DNA of 64,000 nucleotides from Rubrivivax sp. (GTDB lineage: Bacteria; Pseudomonadota; Gammaproteobacteria; Burkholderiales; Burkholderiaceae_C): contig JADJYX010000013.1 in assembly GCA_016719535.1 (NCBI GenBank), positions 248,001 to 312,000 of the forward strand, in the 5' to 3' direction. The position numbers and the translations under genes were made by a program. The notes below the pieces were generated by a model that had not been told where the DNA came from, did no database searches, and saw only the letters and a list, made by a program, of their open reading frames with translations. Positions 1-8,116 of the stretch are shown here, piece after piece (within the stretch, counting starts at the first letter, position 1; each line of letters opens with the position of its first letter).

Positions 1-1
1 C

Positions 2-241
2 ATCGAGCGCTTCAAGGCCGCGGTGGCCAAGATCCCCAATGTCAGCACCGACAAGGCGCCCGAGGTCAGCCTGCTCGACATCAACCTGGTGGGCCCGGTG
101 ATCGCCGTGCGGCCCTATGCGCACACCGACCACTACTGGCAGGTCTACTTCGACACCAACGAGGCCATCGTGCGCACCTGCCAGGAGGCCGGCTGGCCGG
201 CACCGACACCGGCGCAGATCACGCGGCTGGTGCAGGCCTGA
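2..241 (+). CDS. Mechanosensitive channel (MscS family), C-terminal fragment
   Basis: The window opens inside this gene; 79 codons up to a TGA are visible. The fragment has the look of the cytoplasmic C-terminal domain of small-conductance MscS channels: a stretch like VSLLDINLVGPVIAVRPY followed by HYWQVYFDTNEAI and a short helical tail ending ITRLVQA. In the family this domain forms the cytoplasmic cage below the membrane pore that opens under hypo-osmotic stress. The pore helices lie outside the window, so the assignment rests on the tail only. The next gene starts 13 bp downstream on the same strand. Confidence 0.6.
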   Translation: MERFKAAVAKIPNVSTDKAPEVSLLDINLVGPVIAVRPYAHTDHYWQVYFDTNEAIVRTCQEAGWPAPTPAQITRLVQA

Positions 242-254
242 TAGCCTTGCCCGC

Positions 255-1001
255 ATGAATCGAATCCTGCTCGTCACCGGCGGCAGCCGCGGCATCGGCG
301 CCGCCTGCTGCCGGCAGGCGGCGGCCGCCGGCTGGGACGTGGCCGTCAACTATGCGCGCGACGCCGCCGCCGCCGACGCGGTGGCCGCGGACGTGCGCGC
401 CCTGGGCCGCCGCGCCATCACCGTGCAGGCCGACGTGGCCGACGAGGCGCAGGTGCTGGCGATGTTTGCGCGCGTCGACGCCGAGCTGGGCCCGCTGGCC
501 GGGCTGGTCAACAACGCCGGCGTGGTGGACATGCCGGCGCGGGTGGACGAGATGAGCCTGGCGCGCCTGAAGCGCATGTTCGACACCAACATCCTCGGCA
601 GCGTGGTGTGCGCGCGCGAGGCGGTGCGGCGCATGAGCACGCGCCACCGGGGCCGGGGTGGCGCCATCGTCAACCTGAGCTCGGCGGCGGCCAGGCTCGG
701 CTCGCCGGCGCAGTATGTGGACTATGCGGCCAGCAAGGGCGCGATCGACACCTTCACGCTCGGCCTGGCGCGCGAGGTGGCGGCCGAGGGCATCCGCGTC
801 AATGCGGTGCGTCCGGGCATCATCGACACCGGGATCCACGCCAGCGGCGGCCAGCCCGAGCGCGCGAAGGACCTCGCCCCGCAGGTGCCGATGAAGCGCG
901 CCGGCAGCGCCGACGAGGTGGCCGCCGCCGTGCTGTGGCTGCTGTCGGATGCGGCCAGCTACACCACGGGCACGGTGATCGATGTCACGGGCGGCCGCTG
1001 A
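255..1001 (+). CDS. SDR family oxidoreductase
   Basis: A 248-residue classical short-chain dehydrogenase/reductase. The Rossmann dinucleotide motif TGGSRGIG is at residues 8-15, NNAG at 86-89, the catalytic Ser in LSS at about 142-143 and the YxxxK pair in YAASK at 157-161. The C-terminal part has the usual NAVRPGIIDT segment and ends in TGTVIDVTGGR, as in glucose/3-ketoacyl-ACP reductase-like SDRs that prefer NADP(H). The ATG at 255 was chosen because the dinucleotide motif follows at the normal distance; the open frame extends upstream over the MscS fragment but that part is not SDR-like. Substrate cannot be told from sequence. Confidence 0.88.
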   Translation: MNRILLVTGGSRGIGAACCRQAAAAGWDVAVNYARDAAAADAVAADVRALGRRAITVQADVADEAQVLAMFARVDAELGPLAGLVNNAGVVDMPARVDEMSLARLKRMFDTNILGSVVCAREAVRRMSTRHRGRGGAIVNLSSAAARLGSPAQYVDYAASKGAIDTFTLGLAREVAAEGIRVNAVRPGIIDTGIHASGGQPERAKDLAPQVPMKRAGSADEVAAAVLWLLSDAASYTTGTVIDVTGGR

Positions 1002-1084
1002 GCGGGCGCCTTCTCCTGCGGACTGGGGGTGCACCCGGACCCGGTTGCTGCCGAACATGCAGGCAGGTTCTCCGTCGACCTGCC

Positions 1085-1732
1085 ATGCCCGCCGCCACCG
1101 ACCGCCACCCCAGCCTGCGCGAGGAGATCGCCAACGCGCTGAGCCACGGCCTGGGCTGCCTGCTGGCAGCGGCGTCGCTGCCGGTGCTGCTGGCCGGCGG
1201 CTGGCTGCCGGCACGGCCGGGCAGCGTGCTCGGCGCGGCGGTGTTTGCATCGACGATGATGCTGTGCTTCCTGGCCTCCACCGTCTACCACGCGCTGCCG
1301 CCGGGGCGCGCCAAGCACTGGCTGTGCCGCGCCGACCATGCGGCGATCTTTCTCTTCATCGCCGGCAGCTTCACGCCGTTTGCGCTGCGCAACCTCGACA
1401 CCGACGCGGGGCTGGCCGGCTTCTGTCTGGTGTGGGCACTGGCGCTGACCGGCATCGCCTGCAAGGCCGGCGGGCGGCTGCGCTGCCCGCTGCGCAGCAC
1501 GCTGCTGTACGTGGCGCTGGGCTGGGTGGCAGCGGCCGCGGCACTGCCCACGCTGGCGGTGCTGTCGGCGCCGCAGATCGCGCTCATCGCCGGCGGTGGC
1601 GCCGCCTACATGGTGGGTGCGGTGTTCTTCCTCATCGACCGCCGGTTGCGCTACAGCCATCTTGTCTGGCACCTGTTCGTGCTGGCCGGCAGCGGCTGCC
1701 ACTTCACGGCCGCCGTCCAGCACCTGGCCTGA
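1085..1732 (+). CDS. Hemolysin III family (PAQR-like) membrane protein
   Basis: A 215-residue protein with about seven membrane helices and the hallmarks of the HlyIII/YqfA (TrhA) family: N-terminal SLREEIANALSHGLG, the STVYHALPPGRAKHWLCRADHAAIFLFIAGSFTPF block with conserved Ser, His and Asp, and a C-terminal HLVWHLFVLAGSGCHF. These residues form the presumed metal-binding site of the PAQR superfamily. The family name comes from one Bacillus hemolysin; related E. coli proteins are linked to membrane energetics, so a toxin role should not be assumed. Convergent with rlpA, with 4 bp between the stops. Confidence 0.85.
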   Translation: MPAATDRHPSLREEIANALSHGLGCLLAAASLPVLLAGGWLPARPGSVLGAAVFASTMMLCFLASTVYHALPPGRAKHWLCRADHAAIFLFIAGSFTPFALRNLDTDAGLAGFCLVWALALTGIACKAGGRLRCPLRSTLLYVALGWVAAAAALPTLAVLSAPQIALIAGGGAAYMVGAVFFLIDRRLRYSHLVWHLFVLAGSGCHFTAAVQHLA

Positions 1733-1736
1733 GCGT

Positions 1737-2429
1737 TCACGGGCGGGGCAGCGCGTGCGGCGGCGGCGCCCAGCCGCGGTCGACCAGCATCGTGCCCAGG
1801 GGATCGTCGCCAGGGCGCGGCAGCGGTGTCTCGATCGCAGGCGCGGCCAGGCCGCGGCCGCGCCGCCACAGCCCGGCGCGGATCTGGTCGTGCGTGATGC
1901 GCTCCACCTCCACCGGCGCCACGCCGCCCAGCACACCCAGGCGCAAGGCAGCGGCATAGCTGAGGTCGACCACGCGGCCGTCGACGAAGGGCCCGCGGTC
2001 GTTGATGCGCACGACCACCTCGCGCCCGTTGGCCGGGTTGCGCACGCGCGCGTAGCTGGGGATCGGCAGCGTCCTGTGCGCGGCGGTCATCGCAAACATG
2101 TCGTAGACCTCGCCACTGGCAGTGGGTCGGCCATGAAACCCGGCGCCGTACCAGGAGGCCAGGCCGCGCTCGCGCCAGGCGATGTCGGTCGCCGCCGGCG
2201 CATACCAGCGGCCGAGCACCTCGTAGGGCTTGTTGGGGCCACCGATGCGCAGCGGTTCGATGCGCGGCTCGGCGTCGGGCACCTGGTCGAGGCCGGGGGG
2301 CACGGCACGCGGCGGCCCGTCGCGCACCGTCGGCCGGGGCGGCGTGCCGCAGGCGGCCAGCAGCAGGGCCAGCGCCAGCGCGGCAGCCAGCGCCAACGGC
2401 GGACAGGCATGACGGGCGGGGTTCGGCAT
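1737..2429 (-). CDS. rlpA: Septal ring lytic transglycosylase / rare lipoprotein A
   Basis: A 230-residue lipoprotein. Residues 1-27 form a lipoprotein signal peptide with lipobox LAAC (Cys27). The double-psi beta-barrel core follows, with ASWYGAGFHGRPTASGEVYD at about 91-110 and the family-defining INDRGPF at about 142-148. In Pseudomonas RlpA cleaves peptidoglycan strands that lack stem peptides and helps daughter-cell separation. No C-terminal SPOR domain is present, so this is the short form and septal targeting through denuded glycan is not expected. The ATG at 2429 was chosen for the signal peptide. The divergent exporter gene starts about 140 bp away. Confidence 0.9.
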   Translation of the reverse strand: MPNPARHACPPLALAAALALALLLAACGTPPRPTVRDGPPRAVPPGLDQVPDAEPRIEPLRIGGPNKPYEVLGRWYAPAATDIAWRERGLASWYGAGFHGRPTASGEVYDMFAMTAAHRTLPIPSYARVRNPANGREVVVRINDRGPFVDGRVVDLSYAAALRLGVLGGVAPVEVERITHDQIRAGLWRRGRGLAAPAIETPLPRPGDDPLGTMLVDRGWAPPPHALPRP

Positions 2430-2571
2430 GAGAGGCTGCGGCAGCGGGCGCCCGCAGTATCGCCCGGCGGCGCCCGGCGGCGCCCGGTCGCGGGGCCGGC
2501 CGCTACACTCGCCGGCCCCAGATCCGACCGCCGCCTGGCCCCGTCCGCACGGGTGCATCGCGGCCCCGACC

Positions 2572-3744
2572 GTGCAGCGCACGCCACCGCATCTTCTGAC
2601 GCTGACGCTGCTCACCGCCTTGTCGGCGCTGACGCTGAACATGATCCTGCCCTCGCTGCCGGCGATGTCGCGCGAGCTCGGTGCACGCGAGTCGGTGGTG
2701 GCGCTGACGGTCTCGGGCTACATGATGGTGTCGGCGCTGTTCCAGCTCACGCTGGGTCCGGTGTCGGACCGGCTCGGCCGCCGACCGGTGATGCTGGCAG
2801 CGCTGGGCCTGTACGTACTGGCCTCGCTGGGCTGCATGCTGGCACCGGACATCGGCACGCTGCTGGCCTGCCGGGTGCTGCAGGGCGCGATCATCGCGGG
2901 CTCGGTGGTGTCCAGCGCCGCGATCCGCGACCAATATTCCGTGCGCGACTCGGCCGGCAAGCTCGGCGCCATCGCCTCGGCAATGGCGGTGGCGCCGATG
3001 CTCGGGCCCATGCTGGGCGGCTACCTCGACGGCGCTTTCGGCTGGCGCGCGGCATTTGCCCTGTATACGGCCATGGGCGCGGCACTGCTCGTCGTGGTGT
3101 GGCTGGACATGGGCGAGACGCGCCAGCCGGGGCGGCCGCCGCCGCGCCTGCGCGACGGGGCGGCGCTGCTCGCATCGGGCCGCTATCGGGCGCATGTGCT
3201 GTGCGCCGCCTTCTCGGTGGGTGCGTTCTTCGTCTTCGTCACCGGCGTGCCCTATGTCGCCACGGCGGTGTGGGGCATGCCGCCCGCACAGGTCGGGCTG
3301 GGCGTGGGCTCGATCACCGGCGGCTTCATGCTGGGCGCGGCGATCACCGCGCGCCTGGCGCCACGGCACGGCATCGCGCCGTTGATCATCGCCGGGCGGC
3401 TGCTGTCGCTGCTGGCGCTGGCGGTGGCGCTGGCCCTGTTCGCCGCCGGGCTGTCGCACCCGCTGGCGCTGTTCGGGCTGACGGTCTTCGTCGGCCTGGG
3501 CAATGGCCTGACCATCTCCAACGCCAATGTCGGCGCGATGGCGGTGAGGCCCGATCTGGCGGGCACGGCCGCGGGCCTGGGCGGCGCGCTGTCGATCGCG
3601 CTGGGCGCGGTGTTGAGCGGCATGACGGCGCTCGCCGTCGAGCGCTCGGCGACGCCCGGGCGGCTGCTGTTGCTGATGCTGGGCTGCGTGCTGCTGTCGC
3701 TGGTGGCCGCGCTGGCGGCGAGGCGGCTGGACCGGCGGGCCTGA
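2572..3744 (+). CDS. Bcr/CflA family multidrug efflux MFS transporter
   Basis: A 390-residue, 12-helix major facilitator. The N-terminus LALTLLTALSALTLNMILPSLP-like segment, the QLTLGPVSDRLGRRPV loop between helices 2 and 3 (motif A) and the RVLQGAIIAGSVVSSAAIRDQY segment with motif C-like features are typical of the Bcr/CflA drug:proton antiporters (bicyclomycin, chloramphenicol, sulfonamide types). The frame is open from 2428, but a start there would reach back over the rlpA start, so a GTG at 2572, directly before the first helix, is preferred; no strong ribosome site decides it. The substrate is unknown. Confidence 0.82.
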   Translation: MQRTPPHLLTLTLLTALSALTLNMILPSLPAMSRELGARESVVALTVSGYMMVSALFQLTLGPVSDRLGRRPVMLAALGLYVLASLGCMLAPDIGTLLACRVLQGAIIAGSVVSSAAIRDQYSVRDSAGKLGAIASAMAVAPMLGPMLGGYLDGAFGWRAAFALYTAMGAALLVVVWLDMGETRQPGRPPPRLRDGAALLASGRYRAHVLCAAFSVGAFFVFVTGVPYVATAVWGMPPAQVGLGVGSITGGFMLGAAITARLAPRHGIAPLIIAGRLLSLLALAVALALFAAGLSHPLALFGLTVFVGLGNGLTISNANVGAMAVRPDLAGTAAGLGGALSIALGAVLSGMTALAVERSATPGRLLLLMLGCVLLSLVAALAARRLDRRA

Positions 3745-3832
3745 GCGTCGGGCGGCGTCAGCCCGGCATCGCGTGGGTGAGTGCCTCTAAAGCGGCGCTT
3801 GCAACAGCGCCCAGCCCGCCCCACATTGCGGC

Positions 3833-5089
3833 ATGGATGCACCTCCCCGCGCCCGCCGCAAGCTGCCCGTGCAAGCGGCCGATCTGCAAGGCCTGTCGCG
3901 GCTGGCCACCGACGCCACCGTCGGCGTGGTCGATCTGGTCGAAGACCTGCACCACACGATCGCGCGCGGCACCCACCCCCTGGGCGCGTCGCCGCAGGGG
4001 CCGGCACCGGGCGTGGCCGGTCTGGTCTATCGCGCGGTGCGCGGCGGCGCGCGGCTGGCCGGGCGCGGCGTCGATGCGCTGCTGGGCAAGGCGGCGGCCC
4101 TGCTGCCCGGCAGCGACAGCCCGCCGGCGCGCGACGCGGCGCTGGCGGTGCTCAATGGCATCGGCGGTGATCATCTCGAGGCCAGCGGCAACCCGCTGGC
4201 GATCCCGATGCGGCTGCGCCAGCAGGGGCAGGCGGTCGACCTCGACCGCGAGTCCCTGGCGATTCGCTTCCCGGCCGCCGGGCCACGTCTGCTCGTGCTG
4301 GCCCACGGCCTGTGCATGAACGACCGCCAGTGGACACGCGACGACGGGCACGACCACGGCCAGGCGCTGGCGCGCGACCTCGGCAGCGTGCCGCTGTACC
4401 TGCACTACAACTCGGGCCGCCATGTCTCCCGCAACGGGCGCGACTTTGCCGCGCTGCTGGAGCAGCTGGTCACCCACTGGCCGGTGCCGGTGTCCGAGCT
4501 GATCATCGTCGGCCACAGCATGGGCGGGCTGGTGGCGCGCAGCGCCTGCCACCTGGCGCAGCAGCAGGAGATGACGTGGCCGCGCCTGCTGCGCGCCATG
4601 GTCTTCCTGGGCACGCCGCACCACGGCGCGCCGCTGGAACGCGGCGGCCGCTGGGTCGACCGCCTGCTGGGCGTGAGCCCCTACGCGGCGCCGTTTGCGC
4701 GCCTGGGCAAGGTGCGCAGCGCCGGCATCACCGACCTGCGCTTCGGCAACCTGCAGGACGCCGACTGGCAGCACCGCAGCCGTCACGACCAGCACCACGA
4801 CGACCGCCTGCCGACACCGCTGCCCGCCGGGGTGGACGTCTACCTGGTGGCCGCCACCACCCAGCGGCAGGACAGCCACCCGATGCGCCGCGCGGTGGGC
4901 GAGGTGGTGGGCGACGGCCTGGTGCCGCTGGCCAGCGCGCTGGGCCGGCACCGGCGGCCCGCGCTCGCACTCAGCGTACCCGCGTCACACCAGTTCGTGC
5001 TGAACGGTGCCAATCACTGGGATCTGCTGGGCCGGCCCGAGGTCTGCGAGCGACTGCGCGGCTGGCTGGTCGAACGCCAGCCGGCTTGA
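3833..5089 (+). CDS. Alpha/beta hydrolase, PGAP1-like lipase/esterase
   Basis: A 418-residue protein of unknown substrate. The N-terminal 130 residues are a helical region not typical of lipases (VVDLVEDLHHTIARG and GLVYRAVRGGARLAGRGVDALLG), common in a proteobacterial esterase group. The hydrolase core follows, with the oxyanion-side LVLAHGLCMND, the nucleophile elbow GHSMGG with Ser229, VFLGTPHHGAPLERGG, a likely acid in VVGDGLVPLASALG and a late His in NGANHWDLL. No signal peptide is seen. GTPHHG is a signature shared with PGAP1/triacylglycerol lipase families. The gene is monocistronic, with the tRNA-Arg convergent just after it. Confidence 0.8.
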   Translation: MDAPPRARRKLPVQAADLQGLSRLATDATVGVVDLVEDLHHTIARGTHPLGASPQGPAPGVAGLVYRAVRGGARLAGRGVDALLGKAAALLPGSDSPPARDAALAVLNGIGGDHLEASGNPLAIPMRLRQQGQAVDLDRESLAIRFPAAGPRLLVLAHGLCMNDRQWTRDDGHDHGQALARDLGSVPLYLHYNSGRHVSRNGRDFAALLEQLVTHWPVPVSELIIVGHSMGGLVARSACHLAQQQEMTWPRLLRAMVFLGTPHHGAPLERGGRWVDRLLGVSPYAAPFARLGKVRSAGITDLRFGNLQDADWQHRSRHDQHHDDRLPTPLPAGVDVYLVAATTQRQDSHPMRRAVGEVVGDGLVPLASALGRHRRPALALSVPASHQFVLNGANHWDLLGRPEVCERLRGWLVERQPA

Positions 5090-5113
5090 GCCCGCGTGGG
5101 GCATGAAATAGCG

Positions 5114-5188
5114 TGGTGCGACCGGCAGGAATCGAACCTGCGACGTGGCCTTCGGAGGGCCGCATGATATCCACTTCACCACGGTCGC
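5114..5188 (-). tRNA. tRNA-Arg (anticodon CCG)
   Basis: Read on the minus strand, the 75-nt sequence folds as a cloverleaf. The acceptor arm GCGACCG pairs with CGGTCGC, followed by discriminator A and an encoded CCA. The D arm is GTGA/TCAT-like. The anticodon loop CTCCGAA carries CCG, which reads CGG arginine codons, on a GGCC/GGCC stem with one C-A mismatch at the 27-43 position. A four-base variable loop precedes a perfect GCAGG/CCTGC T arm with loop TTCGATT. It lies between the lipase gene and the cytochrome gene. Confidence 0.95.
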
Positions 5189-5202
5189 ACGCCAAGCGGC
5201 GG

Positions 5203-5208
5203 ATTGTA
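5203..5208 (-). promoter_or_regulatory. Probable -10 box of the tRNA-Arg promoter
   Basis: On the minus strand TACAAT lies about 14 nt upstream of the mature tRNA 5' end, a sensible place for a sigma70 -10 box in an AT-richer pocket. No convincing -35 box is seen at 16-18 bp. Confidence 0.35.
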
Positions 5209-5284
5209 TGCGCGCTCGATGGCCACGCCCTCGATGCCACGCAAGTGCCTTGACGCAGCCACCGGTCGTTCCGGGGTCGACGGC

Positions 5285-5290
5285 TATAAT
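5285..5290 (+). promoter_or_regulatory. Perfect TATAAT -10 box ahead of the cytochrome gene
   Basis: TATAAT lies 40 bp upstream of the cytochrome c start, in a short AT-rich pocket. A TTGACG at 5250-5255 is 29 bp away, too far for a standard spacer, so the -35 element is unclear. Confidence 0.4.
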
Positions 5291-5330
5291 TTTCCGGTTT
5301 TGCGCCTGGCGCGCACCACCTGAGGATCCC

Positions 5331-5870
5331 ATGAGCGACAGCAACCCCGGCGCCCACGACGTCCACGAAGGGCCCATCAAGACGCCCAAGCAACTGATCT
5401 GGACCGTGGTGGCATCGTTCGTGGTGCCGGTGGTCATCATCATCATGCTGACCCAGTTCGTGGCCAACAAGGAAAGGCCGGCCGCCGGCAGCGATGGCCT
5501 GGGCCCCGAGGCGACGGCGCGCCGCATCCAGCCCATCGGCGCGATCGAGATTCGCGACGCCTCGGCGCCGGCCGTGCTGCGCACCGGCGAGCAGGTCTAC
5601 CAGGCCCAGTGCGCCGCCTGCCACGCCAGCGGCGCCGCCGGCGCGCCCAAGCTCGGCGATGGTGCCGCCTGGGGCGCGCGCGTGGCCACCGGCTACGAGG
5701 CGCTGCTGAGCTCGGCCTTGAAGGGCAAGGGTGCGATGGCCGCGCAGGGCGGTGGCGAATTCTCCGACTACGAGATCGGCCGCGCCGTGGTCTACCTGGC
5801 CAACCAGAGCGGCGGCAAGCTCGCCGAACCGCCGGCCCCGGCGGCATCGGCCGCCAGCGCCCCCAACTAA
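5331..5870 (+). CDS. Cytochrome c5-type membrane-anchored c-type cytochrome
   Basis: A 179-residue protein. One membrane helix lies near the N-terminus (WTVVASFVVPVVIIIMLTQF, about residues 23-42). A linker and one haem c domain follow, with CAACH at residues 94-98. The surroundings EQVYQAQCAACHASGAAGAPKLGD and GKGAMAAQGG with later F-S-D-Y-E-I are typical of cytochrome c5/CycB-type domains; a Met in GAMAAQGG is the likely sixth haem ligand. The haem domain would face the periplasm and pass electrons in respiration. The start ATG at 5331 fits the helix position. An Ala/Pro tail ends the protein, and a strong terminator follows. Confidence 0.88.
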   Translation: MSDSNPGAHDVHEGPIKTPKQLIWTVVASFVVPVVIIIMLTQFVANKERPAAGSDGLGPEATARRIQPIGAIEIRDASAPAVLRTGEQVYQAQCAACHASGAAGAPKLGDGAAWGARVATGYEALLSSALKGKGAMAAQGGGEFSDYEIGRAVVYLANQSGGKLAEPPAPAASAASAPN

Positions 5871-5888
5871 GCCGCCTTCGCGCCTGCC

Positions 5889-5914
5889 AACGCCGCCCGT
5901 CCGGGCGGCGTTTT
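5889..5914 (+). terminator. Rho-independent terminator after the cytochrome gene
   Basis: AACGCCGCCCG and CGGGCGGCGTT form an 11-bp perfect stem with a two-base loop, followed by a T run. It ends the cytochrome transcript; the stem could also act on the convergent gene that stops at 5919. Confidence 0.85.
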
Positions 5915-5918
5915 GCCT

Positions 5919-6449
5919 TCAGGGCTGCGGGCGCAGCCGGTAGCCGAAGCGCGACGGCATCTCGGCGAACGCCAGTTCGTGCAGCGGCCAGGCCCCGGCC
6001 TCCAGCGCGTCGCTGGCCGGTCCCATGTCGAGCGTGTGCACCAGGCCCAAGCCGATGTCGGTGAGCAGGAACAGCCGCCCCCGCTCGTCCACCCAGGCCG
6101 ACTGCGCGAAGGCATCGCGCCCGGTGTGCGAGGTGAGCGCCGGCCGCGCCGGGTCGCCGCCGGGCTGCAGCCGCCACACCCAGGGCGCGGCTTCGAGCTC
6201 GACATAGACGCGTTGCGGGCCATTCTGGAAATACCAGGCGCCTTCGGCATCGGCGGCGTAGTTGCGGTGGATGAAGCCCAGCAGCTTGTCGTGCCGGATG
6301 CGGCTGCCCTTGACCTGCGGGAAGGGCCCGGCGGCCTGCACGCGATCGTCGCGCATATACCAGTCGCCGCGCGCGTCCAGCGCCAGCCAGCCGTGGCAGT
6401 GCGGCACGTTGGGCCACTTGCGCAGCGCGGCCTCGACGATCTGATCCAT
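5919..6449 (-). CDS. Conserved protein of unknown function
   Basis: A 176-residue soluble protein whose family I cannot name with certainty. It starts MDQIVEAALRKWPNVPHC and contains repeated short beta-strand phrases around aromatic and charged residues: HGWLALDARGDWYMRDDR, GAWYFQNGPQRVYVELEA and WVDERGRLFLLTDIGLGLVH. The pattern suggests an all-beta fold; such proteins are common as DUF2946-unrelated singletons in Burkholderiales. No signal peptide or membrane helix is present. It lies 15 bp downstream of the YheT-like hydrolase gene and is probably cotranscribed with it. Confidence 0.7.
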   Translation of the reverse strand: MDQIVEAALRKWPNVPHCHGWLALDARGDWYMRDDRVQAAGPFPQVKGSRIRHDKLLGFIHRNYAADAEGAWYFQNGPQRVYVELEAAPWVWRLQPGGDPARPALTSHTGRDAFAQSAWVDERGRLFLLTDIGLGLVHTLDMGPASDALEAGAWPLHELAFAEMPSRFGYRLRPQP

Positions 6450-6464
6450 GGCTGTCCTTCGTCC

Positions 6465-7454
6465 TCAGCGGTGCGCAGCCAGCCAGTCGCACACCGCCGC
6501 CGGCATGGCCTGCACGTGGCCGGGAAAGCGCCCGGCCGGAAAGCCGCAGTGTCCGCCATGCGCGGGCTGCCACAGCGTGACATGGCGACCGGCCTCGGCC
6601 GCGGTGGGCAGCGAGGCGGCCGGCACGAAGGGGTCGTTGCGCGCATTCAGCGCCAGCGCCGGTATGCGGATGCGCGCCAGGTGCGGCTTGGCCGAGGCGC
6701 GCGCCCAGTAGTCGTGCGTGCCGGCAAAACCGTGCAGCGGCGCGGTGAAGACGTCGTCGAATTCGAAGATCGTGCGCGCGGCGCGCAGCCGCTCGCGGTC
6801 GAACAGGCCCGGGTGCTGCTGCCACTTGCGCAGCGCCTTGGGCTTCATGGTGGCCAGGAACATGCGCGCATAAGCCAGGCGGTTGAAGCCGCGGTCGATG
6901 GCGGCGCCGGCGGCGGCCAGGTCCAGCGGCGACGAGATCGCGGCCACCGCGGCCACATCGGCGGCCGCGGTGCTGCCGGCCTCGCCGGCCCAGCGCAGCA
7001 GCGCATTGCCGCCCATCGAGACACCGGCGGCAAACAGCGGCACGCCCAGGCGCTGACGCAGGCGCGCCAGCATCCAGCCGATCTCCTGGTGGTCGCCCGA
7101 GTGGTAGGCGCGCGGCGCGTGGTTGAGCTCGCCCGAGCAGCCGCGGAAATGCGGGATCGCGAACGACCAGCCGCGTGCCGCCGCCTCGGCGGCGAAGGCC
7201 TGCGCATAGTGGCTGGCCGAAGAGCCTTCCAGGCCATGGAAGAGCACCAGCGCCGGGGCGCCCGGCGCGGCAGCGGCGAGGTCGACATCGATGAAGTCGC
7301 CGTCGGGCGTGGCCCAGCGTTCGCGATGCAGCGGCGGCGCCGCCGGGCGACGCGCGAACAGTGCCGGCCAGATGGTCTGCAGGTTGCCGCCGGGCAGCCA
7401 GGCCGGTGCCGGCAGGACAGGCGCCCCCGCGCTCAATGAAGCGTCGACGGCCAC
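6465..7454 (-). CDS. YheT-family alpha/beta hydrolase
   Basis: A 329-residue protein of the UPF0017/YheT (ABHD1/3-like) family. Diagnostic features are the N-terminal WLPGGNLQTIWPALFARR, LVLFHGLEGSSASHY at about residues 69-83, the PHFRGCSGELN segment, and the nucleophile elbow GVSMGG with Ser146. A late H in PAHGGHCGF completes the triad. Family members are cytosolic or membrane-associated esterases of unclear substrate. The start overlaps the end of the upstream NTF2-like gene by 22 bp, so the two are likely translationally coupled. Confidence 0.88.
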   Translation of the reverse strand: MAVDASLSAGAPVLPAPAWLPGGNLQTIWPALFARRPAAPPLHRERWATPDGDFIDVDLAAAAPGAPALVLFHGLEGSSASHYAQAFAAEAAARGWSFAIPHFRGCSGELNHAPRAYHSGDHQEIGWMLARLRQRLGVPLFAAGVSMGGNALLRWAGEAGSTAAADVAAVAAISSPLDLAAAGAAIDRGFNRLAYARMFLATMKPKALRKWQQHPGLFDRERLRAARTIFEFDDVFTAPLHGFAGTHDYWARASAKPHLARIRIPALALNARNDPFVPAASLPTAAEAGRHVTLWQPAHGGHCGFPAGRFPGHVQAMPAAVCDWLAAHR

Positions 7455-7882
7455 TCCTGCACGGCCGGCGGCGGCTCGGGTCGGCCGGGGCTGGCATGGT
7501 GGGCGACCATGCGCCAGCCCTGCGCCGTCTGGACATAGACGTTGGTGACGAGCACGTAGGCATGCCCCCCGCCCGGGGCCGTGGGCAGCTGCACGCGCTC
7601 CACCAGGTGGTGCACCGCCAGCCCCAGGGCCTGCAGGCGGTGCACCTGCTCGGGCACCGCGGGCACGCCGCCCTTGGCGAAGAGGGCCTCGAAGCTGGCG
7701 CGGATGGCCGCACCGCCCACCACGCGCATACCGCCCGGGTGCACGCAGACGACCTCGTCGTCGTCGCCCCAGACGGCCATCAACCGCGCCAGGTCGCCCT
7801 GCTGCAGCGCCTCGTAGAACTGCGCTTCGACATCGTCGGCGCCGGCCACCAGCGCGGCCTTGGGCGGCTTCACCCGGCTCAT
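7433..7882 (-). CDS. NTF2/SnoaL-like (DUF4440-type) protein
   Basis: A 149-residue protein with the cone-shaped NTF2-like fold signature: EAQFYEALQQGDLARLMAVW near the N-terminus, DEVVCVHPGGMRVVGGAAIRASFEALFA, and the C-terminal YVLVTNVYVQTAQGWRMVAHHAS. In this superfamily such proteins are small ketosteroid-isomerase-like enzymes or binding domains; no function can be fixed. The start MSRVKPPK at 7882 is chosen over an ATG 39 bp upstream because the fold begins soon after. It is the third gene of a minus-strand run ilvE - zinc-finger protein - NTF2 - YheT. Confidence 0.8.
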   Translation of the reverse strand: MSRVKPPKAALVAGADDVEAQFYEALQQGDLARLMAVWGDDDEVVCVHPGGMRVVGGAAIRASFEALFAKGGVPAVPEQVHRLQALGLAVHHLVERVQLPTAPGGGHAYVLVTNVYVQTAQGWRMVAHHASPGRPEPPPAVQEWPSTLH

Positions 7883-7895
7883 GCGGCGGACCGGC

Positions 7896-8105
7896 TCAAT
7901 GCCCGGCGTGCAGCTTCTCACCGGCCTTCAGACGGTAGACGGTGCCGCAATAGGGGCACTGGCCCTCGCCGGTGCTGGCCACGTCGATATAGACGCGCGG
8001 GTGGTTGCTCCACAGCGGCATCGCCGGGTTGGGGCAGAAGGCGACGCCCGGGCCCTGCAGGTCCTTGGCGGCCAGTTCGACGACGGACTTGGCACTCTCG
8101 GTCAT
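7896..8105 (-). CDS. CHCC zinc-finger domain protein
   Basis: A 69-residue protein of the zf-CHCC family, related to the small zinc subunit of mitochondrial complex I. The ligand set is Cys24, His35, Cys50 and Cys53 (VAFCPNP, SNHPRVYID and QCPYCGTVYRL). In beta- and alphaproteobacteria this small protein often sits next to ilvE, as here, where 11 bp separate them. The protein is probably soluble; its role is not established. Confidence 0.9.
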   Translation of the reverse strand: MTESAKSVVELAAKDLQGPGVAFCPNPAMPLWSNHPRVYIDVASTGEGQCPYCGTVYRLKAGEKLHAGH

Positions 8106-8116
8106 CGCGCGCTCCT

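Noticed and set aside
1085..1732. Hemolysin III as a virulence toxin
   Set aside because: The family is widespread in harmless bacteria and PAQR-like; the name is historical.
1596..4319. Long plus-strand frame of about 900 codons
   Set aside because: Antisense or out of frame to rlpA and the MFS gene, with composition typical of GC-rich shadows.
5250..5290. Full sigma70 promoter TTGACG...TATAAT before the cytochrome gene
   Set aside because: The spacing of 29 bp is too long; only the -10 box was kept.
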